The notes beneath the pieces were generated by a model, which saw only the letters and a program-made list of their open reading frames with translations, did not search any database and had not been told where the DNA came from. From Pseudorhodoferax soli (lineage in GTDB: Bacteria > Pseudomonadota > Gammaproteobacteria > Burkholderiales > Burkholderiaceae_C), in assembly GCF_003337555.1 (NCBI RefSeq), contig NZ_QPJK01000001.1, positions 558,001 through 622,000 of the forward strand: DNA of 64,000 nt, given 5' to 3'. Both the position numbers and the translations under genes were made by a program. Below are positions 48,839 through 59,744 of this stretch, in pieces. Within the stretch, counting starts at the first letter, position 1; every line of letters starts with the position of its first letter.

Positions 48839-51800
48839 CGGCTTGTTGCAGCAATCGGCTCATGGCTTCGAACTGAAATTGTCGGGCCAGCGTGCGCATC
48901 TGCTGCGCGAAGCCGGCGCAGGCCGGCTGCTCGCGCTCGATGGCGTCCAGCGCGTTCATGATGCCGCGGTGAAAGCCGAGGTCCACGGCCTGCTGCAGGG
49001 CGGCGCGGCTGGCCGCGTCGGGATAAGCCAGCGGCCCGGCCGCCGCGGGCGGCGGCGGGGTCGCAACGGGCGGCTTGTCCAGCCACTCGAGCGCCAGCTG
49101 GCGGCCCAGCCAATCCAGCAGTTCCGCGAAGCGCACGGGCTTGACCAGGAAGTCCTCGGGCCGGATCTCGACATCGTTTTCCAGCCCCTTGTCGAAGGCG
49201 TTGGCCGAGACGATGGCGATGCGCGGGGGCCGCGGCAGCAGCGCACGCACGCGGCGGATGGTTTCCCAGCCGTCGATGCCGGGCATGGCCAGGTCCATCA
49301 GGATGGCGTCGGGCCGGTAGCCGCTGACCAGCAGGTCCAGGCAGTCGTGGCCGCTGGCGGCGGTGCGCAGCGCAAAGCCCAGCGGCTCCAGCAGGTGCAC
49401 CAGCAGCTGGCGGTCGACCTCTTCGTTGTCGACCACGAGGATGCTGCGGCGGGCGCCGGCGTAGCCATGGCGCTGCACGGCCACGCGCGCAGCCGGCAGC
49501 GCGGCGCTGCCGTGCAAGGCGGGCAGGAACAGGCGCACCTTGAACTGCGAGCCCACGCCGGGCTCGCTCGTGGCCGTGAGTTCGCCGCCCATCAGGTCGG
49601 TCAGCATCTTGGCGATCGTGAGGCCCAGGCCGGCGCCGCCGGGCGCCGCCTGCCCGGGCGCAGGCGCACGCGCGAAGGGCTCGAAGATCTGTGCCAGCGC
49701 ATCGGCCGCGATGCCCGGGCCGCTGTCGGCGATCTCCAGGGTGGCCATCTCGCGCTGGTAGCGCACGCGAAAGCGCACATGGCCCACGGCCGTGAACTTG
49801 ATGGCGTTGCCCAGCAGGTTGATGAGGATCTGGCGCAGCCGCTGCTCGTCGGCGCGCACGAGTTCGGGCAGCGTGCCCTCGGGCTCGAAATGGAAGGCCA
49901 GGCCCTTGCCGGCGGCCTGCAGCTCGAACATGGAGGCGACCTCGTGCACGGTGTCGGCGAAGGCCATGGGCCGGATGTTCAGCGTGAGCTTGCCCGACTC
50001 GATGCGCGCAATGTCCAGCGTGCCGTCGACCAGTTGCAAGAGATGCTCGCCACCGCGCTTGATCACCTGCACGGCGTGGCGGCGGTGCGGCGGCACGGCG
50101 GTGTCTTCGCCCATCAGCTGCGCATAGCCCAGGATGCTGTTGAGCGGCGTGCGCAGCTCGTGGCTGATGGCGCTGATGTAGCGGCTCTTGGCCTGGTTGG
50201 CCTGGTCGGCCTGGCGGCGCGCCTCCTCGGCGACCTGGCGCGCACGCTGCAGCTCGGCATCGGTCTGGCGGTGCAGCGCGATCTCGCGCACCAGCAGGTG
50301 CGTCTGGCGGTTGGATTCTTCCTGCGCCACCTGCCGGCTCTTGTGCGCCAGCACCAGCCACCAGGCCACGATGCCGGCCGCCAGCAGCAGCGCCATGTAG
50401 GCCTTGGTGAAGCCGGAGCGCAGGACCTCCTCGGCCAGCCGTGCGCCGGCCACGCCCTCGGTGACCGCCGTCTCCTGGCTGTAGAGCAGGCCGAACACGG
50501 CCGCCAGCAGCGGCACCAGGATCAGCATGAGCAGGAGGTAGTGGGCCAGGCCCGTCTCCAGGTACGGCCAGATGCGCCGCGGCAGCAGCCAGCGCAGCGC
50601 GGCCGACCACTGCCAGGACAACGAGGCGCGCGGCTTGCAGAGGTCGCCGCAGCGCGCGTCCAGCGTGCAGCACAGCGAGCAGATCGGCCCCTGGTAGGCG
50701 GGGCAGTGCGCCATGTCCGGGCCTTCGTACTCGCGCTCGCAGATCACGCAGCGGTGGGCCTGGGGCGTCGACTGGCGAGCGATGTAGTAGCGCCCGCCCG
50801 TCGCCCAGGCCAGCAGCGGCGAGGCGACGAAGGCCGTGCCCAGCGCGATCAGTGCCGAGAAGGCCTGCGCCAGCGGGCCGAACAGCCCGATGTAGGCGCT
50901 GATGGACAGCACCGAGGCCAGCGCCATCGCGCCGACGCCCACGGGGTTGATGTCGTACAGGTGCGCGCGCTTGAACTCGATGCCCTTGGGCGACAGGCCC
51001 AGCGGCTTGTTGACGACGAGGTCGGCCACCACGGCCATGATCCAGGCGATCGCCAGGTTGGAGTACAGCCCCAGCACCTCGCCCAGGGCCTGGAACACGT
51101 TCATCTCCATCAGCATGAAGGCGATCAGCGTGTTGAACACCACCCAGACCACGCGCCCGGGGTGGCTGTGCGTCACGCGCGAGAAGAAGTTCGACCAGGC
51201 CAGCGAGCCTGCATAGGCGTTGGTCACGTTGATCTTGAGCTGCGAGACCACCACGAACAGCGCGGTGGCCGCCACCGCCCAGCCGTAGTTCGGGAACACG
51301 TATTCGTAGGCCGCCAGGTACATCTGGTTCGGATCGACGGCGCGCTCCTTGGGCACCATGTGGGTGATGGCCAGGTAAGCGAGCAGCGCACCGCCCAGCA
51401 TCTTGACCACGCCCAGCACCACCCAGCCCGGGCCGCCGACCAGCACGCCCAGCCACCAGCGGCCCCGGTTGCCGCGCTGGCGCACCGGCATGAACCGCAG
51501 GTAGTCGGCCTGCTCCCCCATCTGGGTGATCAGCGCGATGCCCACGGTCAGGGCGGCACCAAATAGGTGCAATTCGAAGCCTCCGCCGGTTGATTTGTCA
51601 CCGACATAGTGCGTCACACCTGCGAATGCACCAGGATCGCGCATCAGCACATAGACGAAGGGCACGACCAGCATGACGAGCCACAGCGGCTGCGTCCACA
51701 TCTGCAGGCGGCTGATGGCCGAGACGCCATGGGTGACCAGCGGGATCACCACCAGCGCGCAGACGAGGTAGCCCCAGGTGGGCGGGATGCCCAGCGCCAG

Positions 51801-52253
51801 CTCCAGCGCATAGGCCATCACGGCGGCCTCCAGCGCGAAGAAGATGAAGGTGAAGCTGGCGTAGATCAGCGAGGTGAGCGTGGAGCCGATGTAGCCGAAG
51901 CCCGCGCCGCGCGTGAGCAGGTCCATGTCCAGCCCGTAGCGGGCCGCGTAGATGCTGATGGGCAACCCGGCCAGGAAGATGATGAGGCCGGTGGCCAGGA
52001 TGGCCCAGAACGCGTTGACGAAGCCGTACTGCACGAGCAGCGTGGCGCCCACGGCTTCGAGGATCAGGAACGAGGCCGCGCCGAAGGCCGTGTTGGCCAC
52101 GCGCCAGGGCGACCACTTGCGAAAGCGCGTGGGCGTGAAGCGCAGCGCGTAGTCTTCCATGGTCTCGCGCGCGACCCAGCTGTTGTAGTCGCGCCGGACC
52201 TTGACGATGCGCTGCGGCGCGTTGGGCTCTGTGGGGTCGGAGACGTCTTGCAC
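48819..52253 (-). CDS. NCS1 permease-histidine kinase-receiver hybrid (copy 2)
   Basis: 1144 residues; GTG start without a strong ribosome site, supported by alignment with copy 1. NCS1 permease (YNSWVARETMEDYALRFTP, TRGAGFGYIGSTLTSLIYASFTF, VTNAYAGSLAWSNFF), an 8-Cys module with spacing identical to copy 1, two membrane segments, HisKA with H698 (ISHELRTPLN), HATPase (NLLGNAIKF, GAGLGLTI) and a receiver (AILMDLAMPGIDG). Divergent from the urease operon by 106 bases, which makes urea- or purine-related signals attractive, but the ligand is unknown. Confidence 0.85.
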   Translation of the reverse strand: MQDVSDPTEPNAPQRIVKVRRDYNSWVARETMEDYALRFTPTRFRKWSPWRVANTAFGAASFLILEAVGATLLVQYGFVNAFWAILATGLIIFLAGLPISIYAARYGLDMDLLTRGAGFGYIGSTLTSLIYASFTFIFFALEAAVMAYALELALGIPPTWGYLVCALVVIPLVTHGVSAISRLQMWTQPLWLVMLVVPFVYVLMRDPGAFAGVTHYVGDKSTGGGFELHLFGAALTVGIALITQMGEQADYLRFMPVRQRGNRGRWWLGVLVGGPGWVVLGVVKMLGGALLAYLAITHMVPKERAVDPNQMYLAAYEYVFPNYGWAVAATALFVVVSQLKINVTNAYAGSLAWSNFFSRVTHSHPGRVVWVVFNTLIAFMLMEMNVFQALGEVLGLYSNLAIAWIMAVVADLVVNKPLGLSPKGIEFKRAHLYDINPVGVGAMALASVLSISAYIGLFGPLAQAFSALIALGTAFVASPLLAWATGGRYYIARQSTPQAHRCVICEREYEGPDMAHCPAYQGPICSLCCTLDARCGDLCKPRASLSWQWSAALRWLLPRRIWPYLETGLAHYLLLMLILVPLLAAVFGLLYSQETAVTEGVAGARLAEEVLRSGFTKAYMALLLAAGIVAWWLVLAHKSRQVAQEESNRQTHLLVREIALHRQTDAELQRARQVAEEARRQADQANQAKSRYISAISHELRTPLNSILGYAQLMGEDTAVPPHRRHAVQVIKRGGEHLLQLVDGTLDIARIESGKLTLNIRPMAFADTVHEVASMFELQAAGKGLAFHFEPEGTLPELVRADEQRLRQILINLLGNAIKFTAVGHVRFRVRYQREMATLEIADSGPGIAADALAQIFEPFARAPAPGQAAPGGAGLGLTIAKMLTDLMGGELTATSEPGVGSQFKVRLFLPALHGSAALPAARVAVQRHGYAGARRSILVVDNEEVDRQLLVHLLEPLGFALRTAASGHDCLDLLVSGYRPDAILMDLAMPGIDGWETIRRVRALLPRPPRIAIVSANAFDKGLENDVEIRPEDFLVKPVRFAELLDWLGRQLALEWLDKPPVATPPPPAAAGPLAYPDAASRAALQQAVDLGFHRGIMNALDAIEREQPACAGFAQQMRTLARQFQFEAMSRLLQQADAARTA

Positions 52254-52359
52254 GGGGTGGTTGCAGCGCAGCTTTCATGCCACGTGGCTGCGTGGCGGCA
52301 CGATGCTTGCTGAACCTTGTGCGATGACATCCACTACGGCCTGATCTCCAAGCGACGAC

Positions 52360-52662
52360 ATGGAACTCACACCGAGAGAGAAAGACAAGCTCCTGATCTT
52401 CACCGCCGGCCTGCTGGCCGAGCGCCGCAAAGCCCGGGGCCTGAAGCTCAACTACCCCGAAGCCGTGGCCCTGATCTCGGCCGCCGTCATGGAGGGCGCC
52501 CGCGACGGCAAGACGGTGGCCGAACTCATGAGCGAAGGCCGCAACGTGCTGACGCGCGCCGACGTGATGGAAGGCATCGCCGAGATGATCCCGGACATCC
52601 AGGTCGAGGCTTCGTTCCCCGACGGCAGCAAGCTGGTCACCGTGCACCAGCCGATTCCATGA
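52360..52662 (+). CDS. ureA: urease gamma subunit UreA
   Basis: 100 residues, the standard length, with [35 protein letters not shown] and [19 protein letters not shown]-type end. Structural subunit of the nickel enzyme that hydrolyses urea to ammonia and carbamate. First gene of the cluster; the usual ureD is not upstream, where a divergent kinase gene stands instead. Overlaps ureB by ATGA. Confidence 0.97.
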   Translation: MELTPREKDKLLIFTAGLLAERRKARGLKLNYPEAVALISAAVMEGARDGKTVAELMSEGRNVLTRADVMEGIAEMIPDIQVEASFPDGSKLVTVHQPIP

Positions 52663-52964
52663 CGCCGGGCGAACTGCTGGTCGACGCGGGCGACCACGAA
52701 CTCAATCCCGGCCGACGCACGCTCACCGTGCTGGTCAAGAACAGCGCCGACCGGCCGATCCAGGTCGGCTCGCACTACCACTTTGCCGAGACCAACGGCG
52801 CGCTCGATTTCGACCGGGAAGCCGCGCGCGGCATGCGGCTGAACATCGCGTCCGGCACGGCCGTGCGCTTCGAGCCCGGCCAGCAGCGCACCGTGGAACT
52901 GGTGGACTTCGCCGGCGACCGTACGGTCTATGGCTTTCGCGGCCTGATCCAAGGAAAACTCTGA
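52659..52964 (+). CDS. ureB: urease beta subunit UreB
   Basis: 101 residues, standard length. [46 protein letters not shown] is the family signature. ATG overlaps the ureA stop. One base separates its stop from ureC. Confidence 0.97.
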   Translation: MTPGELLVDAGDHELNPGRRTLTVLVKNSADRPIQVGSHYHFAETNGALDFDREAARGMRLNIASGTAVRFEPGQQRTVELVDFAGDRTVYGFRGLIQGKL

Positions 52965-52965
52965 C

Positions 52966-54684
<1,719 letters not shown>

Positions 54685-54691
54685 GGGCCAA

Positions 54692-55078
54692 TCAACGCGC
54701 TTCGATGTGATCGCGGATCCACTGCGCGAAATCGGCTTCGTTGAGATGGCCCGCCGCCAATTCGAGCATGGTCAGCGTGGCTTCCACCTGGCTCGCGCGC
54801 AGACGGTGACCGTTGACCATCAAAAACAAGCCGACCGCCAGAAAAGCAGCGCGCTTGTTGCCGTCGACGAAGGGATGGTTCTTGGCAAGGCCGAGCCCGT
54901 AGGCCGCAGCGAGGTCGGCCACGTCCGGCGCGCCGTAGGCCACCAGGTGCAAAGGTCGCGCCAGCGCAGACTCCAGCAAACCTTCGTCCCTGGTCCCTGC
55001 GGCGCCCCCATGCTCCGCAAGGCTCTCGTCATGCAGCAGGAGCAGCACCTCGCGGCTGACCCACTTCCAGTGGCTCAT
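54692..55078 (-). CDS. doc: Doc/Fic-family toxin (death-on-curing)
   Basis: 128 residues. Fic core motif HPFVDGNKRAAF (from residue 68) matches the Doc consensus HxFxxGNKRxA. Doc toxins phosphorylate elongation factor Tu and stop translation. Its ATG overlaps the stop of the upstream antitoxin gene (ATGA). It lies antisense in the urease operon and ends 7 bases from the ureC stop. Confidence 0.88.
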   Translation of the reverse strand: MSHWKWVSREVLLLLHDESLAEHGGAAGTRDEGLLESALARPLHLVAYGAPDVADLAAAYGLGLAKNHPFVDGNKRAAFLAVGLFLMVNGHRLRASQVEATLTMLELAAGHLNEADFAQWIRDHIEAR

Positions 55079-55302
55079 TTGGCGAGTTGGTGGAAGGTGT
55101 CACGGTACTCACGCATGAACTCGCGCCCCAGAGCCAATTGCTCTTCAAGCGATGGATCGTACGGACTCAGCGTGACGCCGCCGTTGGCCGCCTCGGTCAC
55201 AAAAACGGTGTCACCTTTGCCCAGCTTCATGCGGGCGAGAACTTCTTTGGGCAAGATCACACCCACCGAGTTTCCGATCTGGGTCAGCTTGAGTGCGGAC
55301 AT
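55075..55302 (-). CDS. AbrB/MazE-type antitoxin
   Basis: 75 residues. N-terminal swapped-hairpin AbrB fold (LTQIGNSVGVILPKEVLARMKLGKGDTVFV) binds DNA; the C-terminal tail (PSLEEQLALGREFMREYRDTFHQLAK) should block the toxin. Usual Doc partners are Phd-type, but AbrB/Doc pairs exist. A TATAAC-AATC-GTTATA operator lies 20 bases upstream. Confidence 0.85.
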   Translation of the reverse strand: MSALKLTQIGNSVGVILPKEVLARMKLGKGDTVFVTEAANGGVTLSPYDPSLEEQLALGREFMREYRDTFHQLAK

Positions 55303-55310
55303 GGGTCACC

Positions 55311-55339
55311 TCGACCGAAGTTATAACAATCGTTATATT
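55311..55339 (+). promoter_or_regulatory. possible promoter for ureE overlapping the antitoxin operator
   Basis: On the plus strand TCGACC (55311-55316) and TATATT (55334-55339) are separated by exactly 17 bases and face ureE, with a start near 55346. The region is the most AT-rich of the urease cluster. If used, ureEFG would have a promoter arriving with the toxin-antitoxin element. Confidence 0.45.
55322..55337. promoter_or_regulatory. operator TATAAC-AATC-GTTATA of the antitoxin promoter
   Basis: Perfect 6-base inverted repeat with a 4-base spacer, 20 bases before the antitoxin ATG, the place where toxin-antitoxin complexes bind for autorepression. It also lies in front of ureE on the other strand. 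Confidence 0.6.
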
Positions 55340-55368
55340 ATGGGCAAACCGTGCCTTTGACAAACGCC

Positions 55369-55950
55369 ATGCTCACCACCAGCAAACTCATGCCCCAGGG
55401 CGCCGGCCTCGCGCCCGTGCTGCTCAAGCGCGCCGCCACCGTGGAACTCGACTGGGACGTGCGCCAGAAGAGCCGCTTCGATGCCACCGACTCGCAAGGC
55501 CGCCAACTCGGCGTGTTCCTGCCGCGCGGCACGGCCGTGCGCGGCGGCGATGTGCTGGTGGCCGAGGACGGCTCGCTGATCCGCGTGCTGGCCGCGCCGC
55601 AGGACGTTCTGCGGATCACGCACTGCACGGCGCACGGCACACCCTTCGACCTCATCCGCGCGGCCTACCACCTGGGCAACCGCCATGTGCCGATCGAGCT
55701 CAAGCCCGACCACCTCAAGATCGAACCCGACCATGTGCTGGCCGACATGCTGCGCGCCATGCACCTGATCGTGACGCCCGTGGCGGAGGCCTTCGAACCG
55801 GAGGGCGGCGCCTATGCGGCGCAAGGCCATGCGCACGGCCACGCACACCATGGCCATGACGACCACGATCACGACCATGGCCACGGCCACGCCCACCAGC
55901 ACGGCCACCCACATCCCCATCACCACGATGGGCAGGACCAGCAGCAGTAG
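55369..55950 (+). CDS. ureE: urease accessory protein UreE (nickel metallochaperone)
   Basis: 193 residues from the ATG at [11 protein letters not shown]; a GTG six codons earlier is possible. Peptide-binding domain first, metal-binding domain after ([33 protein letters not shown] with the conserved His). The last 40 residues are a His/Asp-rich nickel-binding tail ([21 protein letters not shown]). It delivers nickel to urease. Confidence 0.93.
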   Translation: MLTTSKLMPQGAGLAPVLLKRAATVELDWDVRQKSRFDATDSQGRQLGVFLPRGTAVRGGDVLVAEDGSLIRVLAAPQDVLRITHCTAHGTPFDLIRAAYHLGNRHVPIELKPDHLKIEPDHVLADMLRAMHLIVTPVAEAFEPEGGAYAAQGHAHGHAHHGHDDHDHDHGHGHAHQHGHPHPHHHDGQDQQQ

Positions 55951-56012
55951 CCGCACCGGCTTGACATCCCGCTGCCAGAATCCGCCCCATCCACCGCAGA
56001 GCGAGGTTCCCC

Positions 56013-56846
56013 ATGCGCCAACTCTCTCCGACCGGCCAGCAGGCCATCGACGACATCGCCCGGCGGCACGGCATCAGCACGGACGCCGCGCTGAGCATGC
56101 TGGACGCCGTGGTCCGCGGCAATGGCGGCATGGCCCAGTTCAACCATCCGGAGTTCGGCGGCTCCGGGCAATGGATGCGCGGCGGCATGACCATGGTGTC
56201 GGACATGTTCAACGGCCACCTGAAGTCGCGCGTCGACGCCCTGTGCTTCGAACTCGCCGGCTTGGTGGCAAGCCAGCCGGACCTGCTGCGCACAGGCAGT
56301 TTCCAGTCGCAGAGCCAGAACGGGCAGGAGCAGTTCAGCGGCAGTGGCCACAGCCATGCGGGCGGCGGAGGCCAGGGCGCCAGCCTGTTCGTGGCGCCAC
56401 CGCCCGACTGGTGGGGGCCCTCGCTGCGCTGGCCCGACAGCACGGGCTCGCAGAACGGTGTGCGCTATGCCAACTTCGCGCAGGCCCGGCGCCTGGCCAT
56501 CGAAGCCAACGGCACCGTGACCATCTACGACACGCTGGACCACCAGATCGGCGGCTTCTCGCAGCAGCAGTCCTATGGCGGCTCGTTGAGTTTCAACAGC
56601 CAGTACGGCTTGATCGATGTGGCCAGCCTGCCGGTGGTCTCGGTGAATGGCATGGAACCTGTGGGCGCTACGCCCCACCAGTCCACGCCAGCGCCGCACC
56701 AGGCCCCTGCTGCGGCGGCGCCGGGCAGCGGCAACGCGCAAGACATCTTCGCCACCATCGAGCGGTTGGCGGAACTGCGCGCCAAGGGCGTGCTGGACGA
56801 CGCCGAATTCCAGGCCAAGAAAACCGAACTGCTGGGCCGACTCTGA
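56013..56846 (+). CDS. SHOCT-domain protein inside the urease operon
   Basis: 277 residues. Starts after a GAGG site. N-terminal helical part, a Gly/Ser/Gln-rich linker ([16 protein letters not shown]), a Trp-rich beta segment ([14 protein letters not shown]), and a C-terminal SHOCT helix pair ([34 protein letters not shown]). SHOCT is a short oligomerisation or interaction module. It is placed between ureE and ureF in the same direction; no role in urease assembly is known to me. Confidence 0.75.
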   Translation: MRQLSPTGQQAIDDIARRHGISTDAALSMLDAVVRGNGGMAQFNHPEFGGSGQWMRGGMTMVSDMFNGHLKSRVDALCFELAGLVASQPDLLRTGSFQSQSQNGQEQFSGSGHSHAGGGGQGASLFVAPPPDWWGPSLRWPDSTGSQNGVRYANFAQARRLAIEANGTVTIYDTLDHQIGGFSQQQSYGGSLSFNSQYGLIDVASLPVVSVNGMEPVGATPHQSTPAPHQAPAAAAPGSGNAQDIFATIERLAELRAKGVLDDAEFQAKKTELLGRL

Positions 56847-56872
56847 ACACGCTGAGCATCTCCTCGCCCACC

Positions 56873-57526
56873 TTGCTGGGCCTGATCTGGCTGGCCTCGC
56901 CTGCGTTGCCGGTGGGTGGCTTCAGCTACTCCGAGGCACTGGAAGCGGCTGTCGAGGCCAACTTGGCCAACGGCGAGCAGCAGGCCGGCGACTGGCTGCT
57001 GGCGCAGCTGCAACTGAGCCAGGCGCGCAGCGACCTGGCCGTGGTGGCCGAGGCCGTTGCCGCCTGGCAGGCGGGCGACCATGCACGCGTGCAGGCACTC
57101 GATGCCTGGCTGCGCTGCACGCGCGAGTCTGCCGAGTTCGTGCTGCAGACCGAGCAGATGGGCCGCTCCATGCTGGAATGGCTCAAGCTGCAGCACGGCG
57201 ACGCCGTGGCCGCCTTCGCCGGTCTCACGCCCTGCTATCCCGTCGCTTTCGCATTCGCGGCAGCCCGCGCCGGTGCGCAGCCGCGCGAGGCCTGCCTGGC
57301 CTTCGCCTTCGGCTGGGCGGAGAACATGGTGGCTGCCGCCGTCAAGGCCGTGCCACTGGGCCAGAGCGCCGGCCAGCGCATGCTGCAGCGCTTGGCGCAA
57401 GCGATTCCGGCGGCCGTCGAACAGGCGCTGGCCACGCCAGAAGATGCACGCCAGGCCTTCGCGCCCATGCTGGCCATCCTGTCCGCACAGCACGAAACCC
57501 AATACTCCCGATTGTTCCGTTCCTAA
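56873..57526 (+). CDS. ureF: urease accessory protein UreF
   Basis: 217 residues from a TTG. UreF signature [25 protein letters not shown], then the all-helical body ([52 protein letters not shown]). No ATG or GTG fits in frame. The alternatives are this TTG, or a CTG at 56843 overlapping the SHOCT stop (CTGA), which would give 227 residues. UreF acts with UreD and UreG as a GTPase-regulated complex that loads nickel. Confidence 0.85.
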   Translation: MLGLIWLASPALPVGGFSYSEALEAAVEANLANGEQQAGDWLLAQLQLSQARSDLAVVAEAVAAWQAGDHARVQALDAWLRCTRESAEFVLQTEQMGRSMLEWLKLQHGDAVAAFAGLTPCYPVAFAFAAARAGAQPREACLAFAFGWAENMVAAAVKAVPLGQSAGQRMLQRLAQAIPAAVEQALATPEDARQAFAPMLAILSAQHETQYSRLFRS

Positions 57527-57539
57527 GAAGCCTTCGACC

Positions 57540-58202
57540 ATGACCGCCCTGCACCACATCGCCCACCGCACCAAGAAACTGCCACCCTTGCGCGTGGGCA
57601 TCGGCGGCCCGGTCGGCTCGGGCAAGACCACGCTGCTGGAGATGCTCTGCAAGCAGATGCGCGCGCAGTACGACCTGGTCGCCATCACCAACGACATCTA
57701 CACCAAGGAAGACCAGCGCCTGCTGACGGTGAGCGGCGCGTTGCCGGCCGAGCGCATCATGGGCGTGGAGACGGGCGGCTGCCCGCACACGGCGATCCGC
57801 GAGGACGCATCGATCAACCTGGAAGCCATCGACCGCATGCTGGAGGACTTCCCCGAGGCCGACGTGGTGTTCGTGGAAAGCGGCGGCGACAACCTGGCCG
57901 CCACGTTCAGCCCCGAGCTGTCGGACCTCACCATCTACGTGATCGACGTGGCGGCCGGCGAGAAAATCCCGCGCAAGGGTGGCCCAGGCATCACCAAGAG
58001 CGACCTGTTCGTGATCAACAAGACCGACCTGGCGCCCTACGTGGGCGCCGACCTGGCGGTGATGGAAGCCGACACGCGGCGCATGCGCACCAATGCGCGC
58101 GGCGAACTCAAGCCCTTCGTGATGACCAACCTGAAGACCAGGGACGGCCTGGTCGAGGTGGTGCGCTTCATCGAGCAACGCGGGATGCTGCAGACCGCCT
58201 GA
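57540..58202 (+). CDS. ureG: urease accessory GTPase UreG
   Basis: 220 residues. P-loop GPVGSGKTT, metal-binding CPH motif in [35 protein letters not shown], and GTP-specificity NKTDL. It uses GTP to drive nickel insertion into urease. Last gene of the cluster, 13 bases after ureF, just before a tRNA gene. Confidence 0.97.
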   Translation: MTALHHIAHRTKKLPPLRVGIGGPVGSGKTTLLEMLCKQMRAQYDLVAITNDIYTKEDQRLLTVSGALPAERIMGVETGGCPHTAIREDASINLEAIDRMLEDFPEADVVFVESGGDNLAATFSPELSDLTIYVIDVAAGEKIPRKGGPGITKSDLFVINKTDLAPYVGADLAVMEADTRRMRTNARGELKPFVMTNLKTRDGLVEVVRFIEQRGMLQTA

Positions 58203-58219
58203 GTAGAATCCGAGGCCTC

Positions 58220-58307
58220 GGAAGCTTGGCAGAGTGGTCGATTGCACCGGTCTTGAAAACCGGCGATGGGAAACCATCCGTGAGTTCGAATCTCACAGCT
58301 TCCGCCA
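58220..58307 (+). tRNA. tRNA-Ser (anticodon UGA)
   Basis: 88 bases including encoded CCA. Acceptor GGAAGCT pairs with AGCTTCC, followed by G and CCA. The anticodon loop reads CTTGAAA with UGA in the centre, the T arm is GTGAG-TTCGAAT-CTCAC, and the long variable arm (GCGATGGGAAACCATCC region) is that of class II serine tRNA. Confidence 0.96.
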
Positions 58308-58323
58308 GACCCCATCCGCGCCC

Positions 58324-59631
58324 ATGCCCCTGACGCACCGCCACCGCACCCTCGCACCGCTGCTGGCGGCCCTGGTCATGACGGCGTGCGCGACAGCGCC
58401 GACGCCCCCACCCACGCCGCCCCCTGCCTCCACCACGCCAGCGGCCCCCCCGCCGGCGTCCGCACCACCAGGGGCTGCGGCGCCCTCCCCCACCACGGCG
58501 ACGCCGCAGAGCCAGGACTTCGCCCAATGGGTGGAACGCTTCCGCGCCGAGGCGCGTGCGGGCGGCATCACGGAGACCACCCTGCACGCGGCGTTCGACG
58601 GCGTGCGGCACCTGGATCAGGTGGTTGCGCTCGACCGCTCGCAGCCCGAATTCACGCGCGCCGTCTGGGACTACCTGGACACCGCGGTCTCTCCCACGCG
58701 CGTGGCGCGCGGCCAGGACAAGCTGCTCGAGGTGCAGGCCTATGCCGAGGCCGCCGCGGCACGCTACGGCGTGCCGGCCGAGATCGTCGTCGCCATCTGG
58801 GGCATGGAGAGCAACTACGGCAGCAACTACGGCGACACGCCCACCATCGACGCGCTGGCCACGCTGGGGTTCGAGGGCCGCCGCGCGGCGTGGGCGCGCA
58901 GCCAGTTGATGGCGGCGCTGCGCATCCTGCAAAACGGCGACATCCCGCGCGAACGCATGCTAGGCTCCTGGGCCGGCGCGATGGGCCAGACCCAATTCCT
59001 GCCCTCGAACTTCCTGGCCTACGCGGTGGATGCGGACGGCGACGGACGGCGCGACATCTGGGGCAGCATGGCGGACGTGACGGCTTCTACCGCGCATTTC
59101 CTGGCGCGAGAAGGCTGGCAGCGCGGGCAGCCATGGGGCATGGAGGTGCTGCTGCCGCCCGGCTTCGACGTGGGTCGCGCCGACGACGCGCTGCGCCAGT
59201 CCAGTGCCCAATGGGCCGAAGAAGGCGTGCGCACCGTAGATGGCACGACCTTACCCGGCCTGCCCGACGCGAGCCTGCTGCTGCCGGCTGGCGCGCGTGG
59301 ACCGGCGTTCCTGGTCGGGCCGAACTTCCGCGCCATCCTGCGCTACAACAACGCGACCAGCTATGCCCTCGGTGTGGGCCTGCTGGCGCAGCGCATCGCG
59401 GGCGGTCCTGCGATCCAGGCGGCCTGGCCCCGTGATCTCAGGCCGCTCTCGCGCAACGCGCTTCAGACACTGCAGCAGGCGCTGCAGTCCAAGGGCTTCG
59501 ATCCCGGCAGCATCGACGGCGTGCTGGGGCCTGCGACGCGTGGCGCCATCCGGCGCTGGCAACGCAGCGTGGGCCTGGCAGCCGACGGCTTCCCGACCCA
59601 GGAGTTGCTGGACCGACTGCAGCAGCGCTGA
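58324..59631 (+). CDS. MltB-type lytic murein transglycosylase (lipoprotein)
   Basis: 435 residues. Lipoprotein signal with lipobox LVMTAC (lipid on C22), a Pro/Ala/Thr-rich linker of about 40 residues, the SLT/MltB domain with catalytic Glu162 in AIWGMESNYGSNYGDTPTIDALATL and QTQFLPSNF, and a C-terminal peptidoglycan-binding domain (LQQALQSKGFDPGSIDGVLGPATRGAIRRWQ). It cleaves peptidoglycan strands in the periplasm. Starts 16 bases after the tRNA. Confidence 0.92.
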   Translation: MPLTHRHRTLAPLLAALVMTACATAPTPPPTPPPASTTPAAPPPASAPPGAAAPSPTTATPQSQDFAQWVERFRAEARAGGITETTLHAAFDGVRHLDQVVALDRSQPEFTRAVWDYLDTAVSPTRVARGQDKLLEVQAYAEAAAARYGVPAEIVVAIWGMESNYGSNYGDTPTIDALATLGFEGRRAAWARSQLMAALRILQNGDIPRERMLGSWAGAMGQTQFLPSNFLAYAVDADGDGRRDIWGSMADVTASTAHFLAREGWQRGQPWGMEVLLPPGFDVGRADDALRQSSAQWAEEGVRTVDGTTLPGLPDASLLLPAGARGPAFLVGPNFRAILRYNNATSYALGVGLLAQRIAGGPAIQAAWPRDLRPLSRNALQTLQQALQSKGFDPGSIDGVLGPATRGAIRRWQRSVGLAADGFPTQELLDRLQQR

Positions 59632-59643
59632 ACAGCGCCCTGC

Positions 59644-59693
59644 GCCTACGCGCACGCGGGAAAAATACAACCGCGCGGCAGCGGCGCGTAGGC
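59644..59693. other. 10-bp inverted repeat in the mltB / transglutaminase spacer
   Basis: GCCTACGCGC (59644-59653) and GCGCGTAGGC (59684-59693) are perfectly complementary, with a 30-base interior that holds a smaller CGCGG / CCGCG stem and an AT-rich GGGAAAAATACAA core. It may be a terminator for mltB or an operator for the next gene. Confidence 0.4.
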
Positions 59694-59744
59694 ATACCAT
59701 GCTGCAATGCACAATTCCAACGCGCGGCTTGGCCGCAGACCGCC

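Noticed and set aside
48555-51566. Plus-strand open frame of about 1000 codons opposite permease-kinase copy 2
   Set aside because: Same type of GC-driven shadow; no ribosome site or domain.
52254-52359. CCACGTGGCTGCGTGG repeat in the kinase 2 / ureA spacer as a fourth TACG-type operator
   Set aside because: Half-site distance is 9, not 11, and the outer T/A bases are missing.
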